Assembly (NCBI GenBank): GCA_900759335.1
Contig: CAAEUX010000005.1
Location: 8,167-72,166, forward strand
Direction: 5' to 3'
DNA: 64,000 bases
From: an uncultured Collinsella sp.
GTDB lineage: Bacteria; Actinomycetota; Coriobacteriia; Coriobacteriales; Coriobacteriaceae
Shown piece after piece: positions 42,627-53,783 of the stretch; position 1 is the stretch's first letter, and each line of letters starts with the position of its first letter. The notes under the pieces were generated by a model. That model saw only the letters and a program-made list of their open reading frames with translations. It was not told the origin of the DNA and did not search any database. The position numbers and the translations under genes are program-made.

Positions 42627-43568
42627 TTATGCCAAGAACTCCTTGGTGGTCGCCACGATGTTGGCGGCGTCCAGGCCATACTTGTGCAAGAGCTCAGCGC
42701 CCGGGCCGGACTCACCGAAGGTGTCGTTGACGCCGATCTTCTTGAGCGGCGTCGGGCACTGCTCGCACAGGACGTCGGCAACGGCGCTGCCCAGGCCGCC
42801 GATCACGGAGTGCTCCTCGACGGTCACGACGTGGCCGGTCTTGGTGGCGCTCTTGACGATCAGGTCGGCATCGATGGGCTTGATGGTGTGCATGTTGATG
42901 ACCTCGGCGTCGATGCCCTCGGCAGCGAGCTGCTCGGCGGCGTCAAGAGCCTCGCCGACCATCAGGCCGCAGGCGATGATGGTCACATCGGCGCCCTCGC
43001 GCATGACAATGCCCTTACCCAACTCGAACTTGTAGGTCTCGGGGTCGTTGATAACTGGCGAGGCCAGACGGGCGAAGCGCATGTACACCGGACCGTCGCA
43101 CTCGTAGGCGGCGCGCGTCACGGCGCGGGCCTCCACATCGTCGGCAGGAACGATAACAGTCATGCCGGGGATGACGCGCATAAGGGCGATATCCTCGCAG
43201 CACTGATGCGTGGCGCCATCCTCGCCCACCGAGATACCGGCGTGCGTGGCACCGATCTTAACGTTAAGGTGCGGGTAGCCGATGGAGTTACGGACCTGCT
43301 CAAAGGCGCGACCGGCAGCGAACATGGCAAAGGTGCTCGCGAAGGCAACGCGGCCGGTGGTTGCGATACCGGCGGCGACGCCCATCAGGTTGCTCTCGGC
43401 AATGCCCACATCGAAGAAACGATCGGGGCAGGCGGCCTTGAACTTGCCGGTCTGCGTGGCGGCGGCCAGGTCGGCGTCGAGGACCACAAAGTCATCGTGC
43501 TCGTTGGCGAGCTCGACGAGGGCCTCGCCGTAGCTTACACGCGTGGCGATTTTCTTGACGTCTGCCAT
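42627..43568 (-). CDS. Transketolase C-terminal subunit
   Basis: 313 residues from ATG 43568 behind GGAG. It has the pyrimidine-binding and C-terminal domains of transketolase: FFDVGIAESNLMGVAAG, AGISVGEDGATHQ and VVTVEEHSVIGGLGSAV. It pairs with the N-terminal subunit whose stop codon (43570-43572) lies one base away, so both are translated together. Together they move two-carbon units between sugar phosphates using thiamine diphosphate. The split form is normal in anaerobic Gram-positives and archaea. Confidence 0.93.
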   Translation of the reverse strand: MADVKKIATRVSYGEALVELANEHDDFVVLDADLAAATQTGKFKAACPDRFFDVGIAESNLMGVAAGIATTGRVAFASTFAMFAAGRAFEQVRNSIGYPHLNVKIGATHAGISVGEDGATHQCCEDIALMRVIPGMTVIVPADDVEARAVTRAAYECDGPVYMRFARLASPVINDPETYKFELGKGIVMREGADVTIIACGLMVGEALDAAEQLAAEGIDAEVINMHTIKPIDADLIVKSATKTGHVVTVEEHSVIGGLGSAVADVLCEQCPTPLKKIGVNDTFGESGPGAELLHKYGLDAANIVATTKEFLA

Positions 43569-43569
43569 C

Positions 43570-44400
43570 CTAGAGCTCCTCTCCGGCGGCCGTGAGCTCT
43601 GCCATGGCCTGCTCAAACTGTTCATCGTTGGGGGCCTTACCGTGCCAACCCACCTGGTTCTCCATAAAGGAAACGCCCTTGCCCTTCATGGTCTCGGCGA
43701 TAATAGCGGTCGGCTGCCCCTTGGTAGCGCGAGCCTCGGCAAAGGCGGCGCGGATCTGGTCGAAATCGTTGCCGTCGGCAAGCTCCACCACGTGGAACTT
43801 AAAGGCACGGAACTTGTCGGCGAGCGGCATGGGGTCGTTGACCTCCTCGACGGGGCCGTCAATCTGAAGGCCGTTGTGGTCGACGATCACGCAGAGGTTA
43901 TCGAGCTGCTGGTTGCCGGCAAACATGGCTGCCTCCCAGACCTGGCCCTCCTCGCTCTCGCCATCGCCCAGCAGGGCGTACGTGCGGTAAGTATCGCCCC
44001 AGTGCTTGGCGGCAACCGCCATGCCCACGGCGGCGGAGATGCCCTGGCCGAGCGAGCCGGTGGACATGTCGACGCCCGGGGTGTCGTTCATGTTGGGGTG
44101 ACCCTGCAGGTGGCTGCCGATATGGCGCAGCGTCTCGAGATCCTCCTTGGGGAAGAACCCGCGCTCGGCGAGCACGGCGTACAGGCCCGGAGCGCAGTGG
44201 CCCTTGGAGAGCACAAAGCGATCGCGGTCGGCCTTGCGGGGATCGGCCGGGTCGACGTTCATTTCCTCAAAGTACAGATAGGTCATGATGTCGGCAGCGC
44301 CGAGCGAACCGCCCGGATGGCCGGACTTGGCAGCGTGCACGCCGGTGACGATGCCCTTCCTTACCTCGTTGGCAACCTTTTTGAGCTCTTCGTCGCTCAT
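43570..44400 (-). CDS. Transketolase N-terminal subunit
   Basis: 276 residues. The thiamine diphosphate domain is visible in GHPGGSLGAADIMTYLYF, FVLSKGHCAPGLYAVLAERG, GSLGQGISAAVGMAVA and LLGDGESEEGQVWEAAMFA (GDG metal motif). It forms a heteromer with the C-terminal subunit immediately downstream. Start ATG 44400 follows AAAGGAAGGCACA. It supplies pentose phosphates to glycolysis or nucleotide synthesis in a cell that may lack the oxidative branch. Confidence 0.93.
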   Translation of the reverse strand: MSDEELKKVANEVRKGIVTGVHAAKSGHPGGSLGAADIMTYLYFEEMNVDPADPRKADRDRFVLSKGHCAPGLYAVLAERGFFPKEDLETLRHIGSHLQGHPNMNDTPGVDMSTGSLGQGISAAVGMAVAAKHWGDTYRTYALLGDGESEEGQVWEAAMFAGNQQLDNLCVIVDHNGLQIDGPVEEVNDPMPLADKFRAFKFHVVELADGNDFDQIRAAFAEARATKGQPTAIIAETMKGKGVSFMENQVGWHGKAPNDEQFEQAMAELTAAGEEL

Positions 44401-44607
44401 TGTGCCTTCCTTTCATCCTCATTAGACAAAATGCGCACGGCACCGAAGGTAATCCCAACACAGCCGCAATGCACGTACGTCATTCATTATGCTGGAAACT
44501 GATGGCTTTACCAGAGTTTTTATCATTATTTGAACAATTGAGCAGGCAGAACCGCTGATGAAACGGTTTATCAATGTGAACGTCTTTTGGATGGAACGCG
44601 ATCGACC

Positions 44608-45498
44608 CTACGCGCTAATGTCCTTGAATCCCTCGCCGAAGGCTTCCGTAACGTCGGCAACCGTCACGATGGCATGAGGATCGCGCTCGCGCACGATCGT
44701 CTTGAGGGTATTGAGCTCTCGACGGCTCACGATGACCATAATCACCGGCTTCTCGGCACCCGAATACATGCCAGTCGCCTTAAACTTGGTACAACCACGA
44801 CCCAGGCCATACATGATATCGGCAGCGATATCATGGAACTTGTCCGAGATGATGAGTACCATACGGCGTTTGTTGCCACCATCGACCACGGCATCGATCA
44901 CGTAGCCGCTAATGACCATCGAAAGGCCTGCATATAGTGCGTTTTCGATTGAAAAGACCGGAGCCGACAGCGCGCATACGGCAACATCGATCGCCATGAC
45001 GGTGGAGCCCACCGGTAGCGACGTATTGCGCGAGATAATCTGACCGATGGTGTCTGAGCCGCCGGTGTTGGCACCGGCGCGCAGCACCATGCCGTAGCCG
45101 ATGCCCGTGATAATGCCGCCCCACATAGCGGGCAGCATCAGGTCGGCATGTGCCAGCGGCGCCACAAACGGAGCGAACAGGTCGGTGAAAAAGCCCAGCA
45201 GCACAAAACCCGTCGCCGTCTGCACCACATAGAACATGCCACCCTCGCGCATAACGACCAGCAGCAGCAAGGCATTCATCACAATGGTTTGAATACCAAC
45301 AGGCAGCGAGATGCCATGAGACGCACCGACCGCCTGAATAATGGTGGCGAGGCCCGTAACGCCGCCGGCGGCAAGGCCGTTGGGAATCAAAAACAGGTCC
45401 GTCGCGATAGCGGCCAGAGCGCAGCCCAGCATAATCTTGGGTAGATCGTGAAAGTAGTTCAGCGAAAGAATGCGCTTGATGTCCAGACGATATGCCAT
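44608..45498 (-). CDS. YitT-family membrane protein (DUF161/DUF2179)
   Basis: 296 residues from ATG 45498 (GGGAGG upstream). About six membrane helices cover the N-terminal 200 residues with two glycine-rich repeats, FLIPNGLAAGGVTGLATI and MVLRAGANTGGSDTIGQI. A cytoplasmic ferredoxin-like DUF2179 domain (about 210-290) ends the protein. The family is widespread and its transported substrate is unknown. It stands alone with a 200-base spacer on its downstream side. Confidence 0.88.
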   Translation of the reverse strand: MAYRLDIKRILSLNYFHDLPKIMLGCALAAIATDLFLIPNGLAAGGVTGLATIIQAVGASHGISLPVGIQTIVMNALLLLVVMREGGMFYVVQTATGFVLLGFFTDLFAPFVAPLAHADLMLPAMWGGIITGIGYGMVLRAGANTGGSDTIGQIISRNTSLPVGSTVMAIDVAVCALSAPVFSIENALYAGLSMVISGYVIDAVVDGGNKRRMVLIISDKFHDIAADIMYGLGRGCTKFKATGMYSGAEKPVIMVIVSRRELNTLKTIVRERDPHAIVTVADVTEAFGEGFKDISA

Positions 45499-45628
45499 GC
45501 TACCTCCCTCAAAAAAGCGCACCCAAACGAGTGCGCTTTGAACTTCTTGCTGTATTCGATTCTACCGATTCATCGAGCAAATACCACCCCTGCGAAGTGT
45601 TTGCATCGACCCGGAGCCAACCATGTGC

Positions 45629-46776
45629 CTAGGCGTCCGAGCCTTCCGCATCGGCGTTGCCGGTTGCCCAGCGATGGTAGCCGATCACAAACGGATCCAG
45701 ATCGCCATCGTCGAGAACGGCCTCGACGTTGCTGGTCTCCACGCCCGTACGCAGGTCCTTGACCATCTGATACGGGTAGAGCACGTAGCTGCGAATCTGG
45801 TTACCAAACCCGATCGTGGTCTTGGGTCCACGAATCTCGTCGAGCGCCTCGGCGCGCTTCTCAAGCTCGATCTCGTACAGACGGGCCTTGAGAATCTGCA
45901 TGCACGCGGCCTTGTTCTGAATCTGGCTGCGCTCGTTTTGGCAAGTGACAACGATGCCGCTGGGAAAATGCGTCACGCGTACGGCGGAGTCGGTGGTGTT
46001 GACGCCCTGGCCGCCCGGGCCGCTCGCGTGATACACGTCCACGCGGATATCGTCGGGACTGATCTCGATGTCGATATCGTCAGGCAGCACGGGGATGACC
46101 TCGACGCCGGCAAAAGTGGTCTGGCGGCGCTTCTTGTCGTCGGTGGGGCTAATGCGTACCAAGCGGTGCACACCGGCCTCGGCACGCAGCATGCCAAACG
46201 CGTCCTTGCCCTCGACGGTAAAGGTCGCACGGTCGATGCCGATGACCTCAGCCGCGGGGCAGTCGTTAATGGTGACCTTCCAGCCGCGACGCTGGCAGTA
46301 CTTCATGTACATCTTAAAGAGCATGAAGGTCCAGTCCTGCGCCTCCAGGCCACCCTGTCCGGGCTTGATGGTCACAATCGCGTCGCCGTGATCGAACTCA
46401 CCGGTAAACCAGCTCGAAAGCTCGAGATCGTCGATTGCGCGGGCCAGGCGTTTTGCCGTAGCGGCAGCCTCCTCGCGCAATGCGGCGGCATCGGGGTCGT
46501 CGCCCATCTCCTCGGCAAGCTCCAGCGCCGCACGGGCGTCAGATAGCTCGCCGCGCGCGGTATCCACGGCAGCGATATCTTCCTTGGCGCGAGCGATCTC
46601 CTCCATGGTGGCGCGAGCGGCGTCGGCGTCATCCCAAAAGCCAGGGGCCACGCTTTTGGCCTCGAGCTCGGTCACGCGCGTGCGCTTCTCGTCCAAATGA
46701 AGATACGACTCGACCTCGCCGAGCCGGTCCGCAAACGCGTCGAGCTCGGCGGGCGTTACCTCTAAAGCCTCGACCA

Positions 46777-46777
<1 letters not shown>
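45629..46777 (-). CDS. prfB: Peptide chain release factor 2
   Basis: 382 residues from ATG 46777, which shares its A with the secA TAA stop. The GGQ motif is SGPGGQGVNTTDSAVR, and the RF2 codon-recognition region is nearby (EVIPVLPDD, then ISPDDIRVD). It releases peptides at UGA and UAA. The N-terminal region is a continuous frame with no internal UGA, so the programmed frameshift known in many RF2 genes is absent. It is translationally coupled to secA. Confidence 0.94.
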
Positions 46778-49584
<2,807 letters not shown>

Positions 49585-49926
49585 GTGGTTTTCCTTTTTT
49601 GGCCATCGCCCACGCCATGCAGCCTTGGGCGAGTTAAACACAGATAAATGTACTTTAGCCAAACAAGGCGCGGCCTATACGGTCGACCTCGACCGCCACG
49701 TAATAACTACGACCAACCTGCCAAACAGGGACAGGTTTATTTTGGCAGGTTTTATCTGGGCAAACGCTACATCTCTGCCATTTGGTGCAAACGGACCTGT
49801 CCCCCTTCGCACCAATTTGGTGCCATGGGAGCAGGTCCGTTTGCACCAATAAAAGAAAAGGGCCGCGCACCCAGATGGATACGCGGCCCTTTAGCCATGA
49901 ATGCGAGTGTTTGCTCGGCGAGCTAT
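49585..49926. repeat. Spacer with two inverted repeats (families D and E)
   Basis: Between secA and the L31 gene. AACCTGCCAAA (49715-49725) pairs with TTTGGCAGGTT (49742-49752), 16-nt loop. TTGGTGCAAACGGACCTG (49783-49800) pairs with the complement at 49833-49850, 32-nt loop. The second is closely related to the hairpin at 14779. No gene is seen. Confidence 0.8.
49857..49893 (-). terminator. Terminator of rpmE
   Basis: AAAGGGCCGCG pairs with CGCGGCCCTTT. On the minus strand the T-run is CTTTTCTTTTA. Confidence 0.85.
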
Positions 49927-50352
49927 TTACTCAGCAGCCTCGGTGGTCTCGGCCTCGGCAGCGGCTTCCTCGACGGGAGCCTCTGCGGGAGCCTCGGCAG
50001 CCTGCTTGGCAGCCTCCTCGGCGAACTTAGCGGCACGCTTAGCCTTCTCGGCAGCCTTAGCCTCAGCGGCGGCCTTGCGAGCGGCCTCGGCCTCAGCAGC
50101 CTTGGCGGCCTTGGCGGCCTTGGCCTCCTCAGCCTTCTTGAGCTGGGCGGCAGCGGCGCCACCGAACTTGTCGGCGAAGCGCTGGACGCGTCCACCGGTG
50201 TCGACGAACTTCTGCTGGCCGGTGTAGAACGGGTGGCACTCGTTGCAAAGCTCGACCTTCATCTCGGACACGGTAGCGTGCGTCTTGAAGGTGTTGCCGC
50301 AGGAGCACGTCACCGTGCACTCGACATACTGGGGATGGATACCCTGCTTCAT
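49927..50352 (-). CDS. rpmE: Ribosomal protein bL31 with Ala/Lys/Glu-rich C-terminal tail
   Basis: 141 residues. Residues 1-67 are zinc-type L31: CSCGN (Cys16, Cys18) and CNEC (Cys36, Cys39), then HPFYTGQQKFVDTGGRVQRF. Normal L31 stops near residue 70. The remaining 74 residues are a low-complexity helix rich in Ala, Lys and Glu that turns acidic at the end. It is a single frame with no stop between, so the tail is genuine coding sequence. The tail function is unknown. Confidence 0.94.
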   Translation of the reverse strand: MKQGIHPQYVECTVTCSCGNTFKTHATVSEMKVELCNECHPFYTGQQKFVDTGGRVQRFADKFGGAAAAQLKKAEEAKAAKAAKAAEAEAARKAAAEAKAAEKAKRAAKFAEEAAKQAAEAPAEAPVEEAAAEAETTEAAE

Positions 50353-50547
50353 GGTAGGACTCCTTATTGGTCAGGCGCTGGTTACCGATCAGCGCATAAG
50401 GCGTCTTGGTTTCCGACCAAGACAACAAACTCGGCTATGATACCACGGCGCCGCGTGTCCCACAAAAGGTTCACGGTCTTTTCGGAACGACACGAATCTG
50501 ACCCATCGAAACACATCTCCACCGTTCCTTCAACTGGGAAAATGCCG

Positions 50548-50640
50548 TCCCCGGGGCCTGAGAAGGGCCCCGGGGACGTTCGACTGACTGCGGGAACGGC
50601 CTTTCCGCTCAATGTGTTCGGCTGAGATCGGAAATCAACC
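50548..50640 (+). repeat. Left 64-bp direct repeat (candidate attL) with adjacent hairpin
   Basis: The repeat at 50577-50640 matches 57789-57852 in 61 of 64 positions, same orientation. Just before it is a GTCCCCGGGGCC/GGCCCCGGGGAC hairpin (50548-50578). It is the left edge of the putative integrated element. Confidence 0.75.
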
Positions 50641-50641
50641 A

Positions 50642-50660
50642 AACTGAACCAGGTTCAGTT
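50642..50660. repeat. Perfect palindrome inside the left repeat
   Basis: AACTGAACC-A-GGTTCAGTT, 9+1+9. It touches the inner edge of the candidate attL. It may be a protein-binding site; no counterpart was seen at the right end. Confidence 0.7.
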
Positions 50661-50670
50661 GACATGGTTA

Positions 50671-50703
50671 AAAACGAGGGGCGACGCTTTTGCGTCACCC
50701 CTC
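50671..50703 (-). terminator. Terminator of the small secreted protein gene
   Basis: GAGGGGCGACGC (50676-50687) pairs with GCGTCACCCCTC (50692-50703). TTTTTAA follows on the minus strand. Confidence 0.85.
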
Positions 50704-50719
50704 GTCCCGGCCGGTTGCT

Positions 50720-51064
50720 TTAGTTGTACACACGGTAGTTACACTTGAACTGGGTTATGTGTCCATAGTTGGGGCCGTACCAACCCGACGTATAGCTGAT
50801 TGCCTCTGCGCCTAGATAGTCGTAGCCCTTGTTGTAGCGAAGCTGACGGTAGGTCGTGTCGTACTCTGCTACGTAAAACGTGTCTCCAGAGAAGGCTTTG
50901 TACCGGTCCTTAACCGTCGAAGCCATGTACGCGGGTTCGACATCGCCTTTCTCCCCGTTGAGCGCATAGACGGGTGCCGCGATTCCGCATAAAGCCGTTG
51001 CCACGAGGATGGCGTAGACAGCCATGCGCGACGCATTGGACTTCAGCTGTTCAAATAGTTTCAT
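50720..51064 (-). CDS. Small secreted protein next to ABC exporter genes
   Basis: 114 residues from ATG 51064, with GAGG eight bases upstream and one base after the stop of the transporter gene. The signal peptide runs to about residue 35 (LCGIAAPVYA). The mature part is rich in Tyr (YRQLRYNKGYDYLGAEAISY, then WYGPNYGHITQFKCNYRVYN). It has a single Cys in its predicted mature part. It could be a bacteriocin or surface peptide served by the adjacent transporters, as in lactococcin 972-type loci, but the sequence does not show the motif of that family. Function unknown. Base composition is lower in GC than the flanks. Confidence 0.7.
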   Translation of the reverse strand: MKLFEQLKSNASRMAVYAILVATALCGIAAPVYALNGEKGDVEPAYMASTVKDRYKAFSGDTFYVAEYDTTYRQLRYNKGYDYLGAEAISYTSGWYGPNYGHITQFKCNYRVYN

Positions 51065-51065
51065 G

Positions 51066-52880
51066 TCATTCACCTCGCTCGTATGTATCGAGGTATTCCT
51101 GCTTGAGCGTCTGCGAGGACGACTCGGTCTTTTCCACGAGCGTGCCGGCCTCGATGAAGTAGAACGAGTCGGTGAGGTCTGCCAGGTCGTCGAGCAGATG
51201 GCTTGAAATGAGCACGCTTCGTCCCCGCGCCACCTCGCTGCGCATCGCGTCGCAGGAGGTTTTCCGCTTTCCCGGATCGAGGCCGTTCAGCGGTTCATCG
51301 AGGATGAGGTACGGGCAATCGGTCGATATCGCCATGGCAAGCTTTACCTGCTGCTTCATTCCTGTCGAGAGTTTACGGGTCGGCTTGTCGAGATATGGGG
51401 AGATTCCGAGGGAGTCGCAGAGCGAGTCGATGTCGGCGGCCGATTTCCACGCCTCCCTAACGAAAGCAAGGTGCTCGATGGCCGATAGCGTGGGATAGAG
51501 ATCCGCGCCGCCCGAAGAGCTCAGGTAGACGAGTTCTGCAAATTCGGCTGATCGACGTTGGCAGATTCCGTCTGCCGCCAGGCTTCCCGAGCGGATGCGG
51601 GTGGGAAATTGGCCCGACAGCGCTTCAAGAAGGGTGGTTTTCCCCGAGCCGTTGGGAGCAACGAGGCCCGCCGCCGTTCCCGGGCCCAAGGAAAGCGACC
51701 CGATCGAAAGTATCGTCGTGCTCCCGTATCCCACGCTCGCGTCCAGAAGCTCGAGCCCATGGTGCTTTTTCGCGGGTCCAGGCTGTTTGGGGGAACGTGT
51801 CGCAACGGCGCCGACCGCAAAAAGGACCGCGACGTATGCCAGGGCCACGGCAAGCATCGATGCACCGCCCGAACCGGAGCCAATGAATTCTGTCGGGAAG
51901 CATCCCACGTAACCCGTTGCCTCGATAGGCGAGAACACGGGCAGTGGCAGGAGCCCGAGCACGGCATTATGCCCCAGTGCCGAATCGGACAGTAACGGGA
52001 ATGCCGGGGCCGCGACAAGCAGCGCGGAGGTAAGGGGGCCCGCGAGGACGCGCCTCGTTGCGGTCGATAGGACGGCGGAGCAAACGGATATCAAGGTTCC
52101 GCCCGCAAGCAGCGCGAGAAGCAGGGTCGTGAAGACGTCTCCCGCGGTCGTGGTGGCAAGCGCGCCGTCATGGAAGAAGGCGATCGGGTACCCGATCTGC
52201 CCGAAGCCGTTTAGGGCCAAGGCGCAAATGCCCCCGGGTGCGAGGCCGGCGAGGAGCATCGCGGTCCCCGCGACGATTATCGAAAACACGATCTGGATAA
52301 GGCGCCGGAATTTGGGCACGGGCGCCTTCGCCGCCAGGGTCCCGGGCCTTGTGGCGCCGAGCACGAGTATCGACGAGAGAAGGAAGGGGATGAAGGGAAG
52401 GAAAGACGGCGCCGTGGCAATGGCGTAAGGCAGGAAGGAAAGGAATGGCAGGTCGTTTGCGGAGGCCGGGATATCCGTGATGCCGGAGCTGCTCAGGGCA
52501 CGGCAATATGCGAGCGCTGCGTCATTGGTCTCTCGGTCTCCCACGATGGACCCGGATTGGAAGCCTTCGCCCATGAGCGCGTAGTAGCTCTCGGCAGAAT
52601 CGAGAAAGGCGGCGTCGGTTTGAGCGGCGAGGGCGGCGTTCGCGTATCTTGCAAGCTCCGCGTCGACTTGCTGCTCTGGAGATAGGTCTGTGCCGCTGGC
52701 CTGGGGCGCGCGCGTATTGAATGCGTCGACAAAGCTCTGCATGCCCTGTTTCATAAAGAAGGGCCCGTAGATGGGTGAATTGAACGCAATGGGGATGGAG
52801 AAGGCTGCGGCAAGAACGAGCGTAGAGATCCATACGGCCCTGTCTCTTAGGATTAGTTTGAGAAGAAGTCGACAGCACAT
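51066..52880 (-). CDS. ABC transporter with fused permease and ATPase
   Basis: 604 residues. The N-terminal 370 residues have about six membrane helices and a large extracellular loop (about 40-150), as in ABC-2/antimicrobial peptide permeases. The C-terminal ATPase has APNGSGKTTLLEAL (Walker A), LSTGMKQQVKLAMA (signature), YLILDEPLNGLD (Walker B) and ISSHLLDDLADL. Fusion is in the order permease-ATPase. The segment GQIGYPIAFFHDG resembles the repeat in the doubled permease at 53780. It is upstream of and coupled to the small secreted protein. Possible roles are peptide export or self-immunity. Confidence 0.85.
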   Translation of the reverse strand: MCCRLLLKLILRDRAVWISTLVLAAAFSIPIAFNSPIYGPFFMKQGMQSFVDAFNTRAPQASGTDLSPEQQVDAELARYANAALAAQTDAAFLDSAESYYALMGEGFQSGSIVGDRETNDAALAYCRALSSSGITDIPASANDLPFLSFLPYAIATAPSFLPFIPFLLSSILVLGATRPGTLAAKAPVPKFRRLIQIVFSIIVAGTAMLLAGLAPGGICALALNGFGQIGYPIAFFHDGALATTTAGDVFTTLLLALLAGGTLISVCSAVLSTATRRVLAGPLTSALLVAAPAFPLLSDSALGHNAVLGLLPLPVFSPIEATGYVGCFPTEFIGSGSGGASMLAVALAYVAVLFAVGAVATRSPKQPGPAKKHHGLELLDASVGYGSTTILSIGSLSLGPGTAAGLVAPNGSGKTTLLEALSGQFPTRIRSGSLAADGICQRRSAEFAELVYLSSSGGADLYPTLSAIEHLAFVREAWKSAADIDSLCDSLGISPYLDKPTRKLSTGMKQQVKLAMAISTDCPYLILDEPLNGLDPGKRKTSCDAMRSEVARGRSVLISSHLLDDLADLTDSFYFIEAGTLVEKTESSSQTLKQEYLDTYERGE

Positions 52881-53033
52881 TTGGAAGCACCTACATTTCT
52901 CAAAGCATCGTTAGATTAATAATGACAGCCCGAATGAAGATGCGTGCGACGGGGGCGAGGCGAATGGCTGAGCGGTATCGATATGCGGGTTCAACGGTAT
53001 CACATTGGCCACATAGATTTTTAACTTGCATTT

Positions 53034-53783
53034 CTACCCGCCCTTTTCGTAGAGTCGCCGATACGTGCTTAGCGCACCCTCGGCGCGTCCGGCAGGCTTT
53101 GCGAAATGAGATCCAGGAGACTTCGGCGCAGCATCATCTTGCGGAATGCTTCTAATGAGCCTCCCATCCTTCAAAAACAGAATCTCATCGCACAGCCTAT
53201 CGACCGAATCCAAGATGTGGGATGACATGATGATGCACGTACCAGAATCGGCCAGCTTCCTGAGAATCTCGGAATGCAAGTCCACCCTGCTGGGGTCGAG
53301 CGCGTTCATGGGCTCATCTAATAGAAGGTACCGCGCGCCCGTCGCATACGCAATCGCCAGGGTAAGCTGCTGCTTCATGCCCTGGCTCAGAGTGCGGATC
53401 CTCATCTTCGCGAACTCGCCTATCTGCGTTTGTTCCACTATCTCTTCGATATCGCGAGCATGCGGCCACATATCGCAAACCATCTTGAGGTGATCTTCCG
53501 CACGCAATCCGGGATACAGCAGCGTCCCCTCACCAGGTGCATAGAAGATCATAGAACGGACCTCTCTCGCACCCGTACCCTGCACCTCATCCAGAACGAT
53601 GCTCCCGTCCACGCGAGGACCCGGCAAACCTGCCATCGCACGCAGCAACGTCGTCTTTCCATGCCCGTTCGGAGCGACGAGACCGTAGACCGTACCCGGG
53701 GCAAACTCAGCGTTCACCGAATCTACGAGCACCTTCTTTCCATAAGAGATCGTCAGCGTTTGAAGGTCAATCATCGAGATCAT
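53034..53783 (-). CDS. ABC transporter ATP-binding protein
   Basis: 249 residues. Walker A APNGHGKTTLLRAM, signature LSQGMKQQLTLAIA, Walker B YLLLDEPMNALD, and MSSHILDSVDRL for the H-loop. It overlaps the end of the permease gene by four bases (ATGA), so the two are one transporter. Its sequence is close to the ATPase half of the fused protein at 51066, suggesting internal duplication of the system. A 150-base gap separates it from the fused gene. Confidence 0.9.
   Translation of the reverse strand: MISMIDLQTLTISYGKKVLVDSVNAEFAPGTVYGLVAPNGHGKTTLLRAMAGLPGPRVDGSIVLDEVQGTGAREVRSMIFYAPGEGTLLYPGLRAEDHLKMVCDMWPHARDIEEIVEQTQIGEFAKMRIRTLSQGMKQQLTLAIAYATGARYLLLDEPMNALDPSRVDLHSEILRKLADSGTCIIMSSHILDSVDRLCDEILFLKDGRLIRSIPQDDAAPKSPGSHFAKPAGRAEGALSTYRRLYEKGG

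Noticed and set aside
50720..51064. Lactococcin 972-family bacteriocin
   Set aside because: The gene context fits, but I cannot find the characteristic motif in the mature sequence, so it was left as a secreted protein of unknown function.
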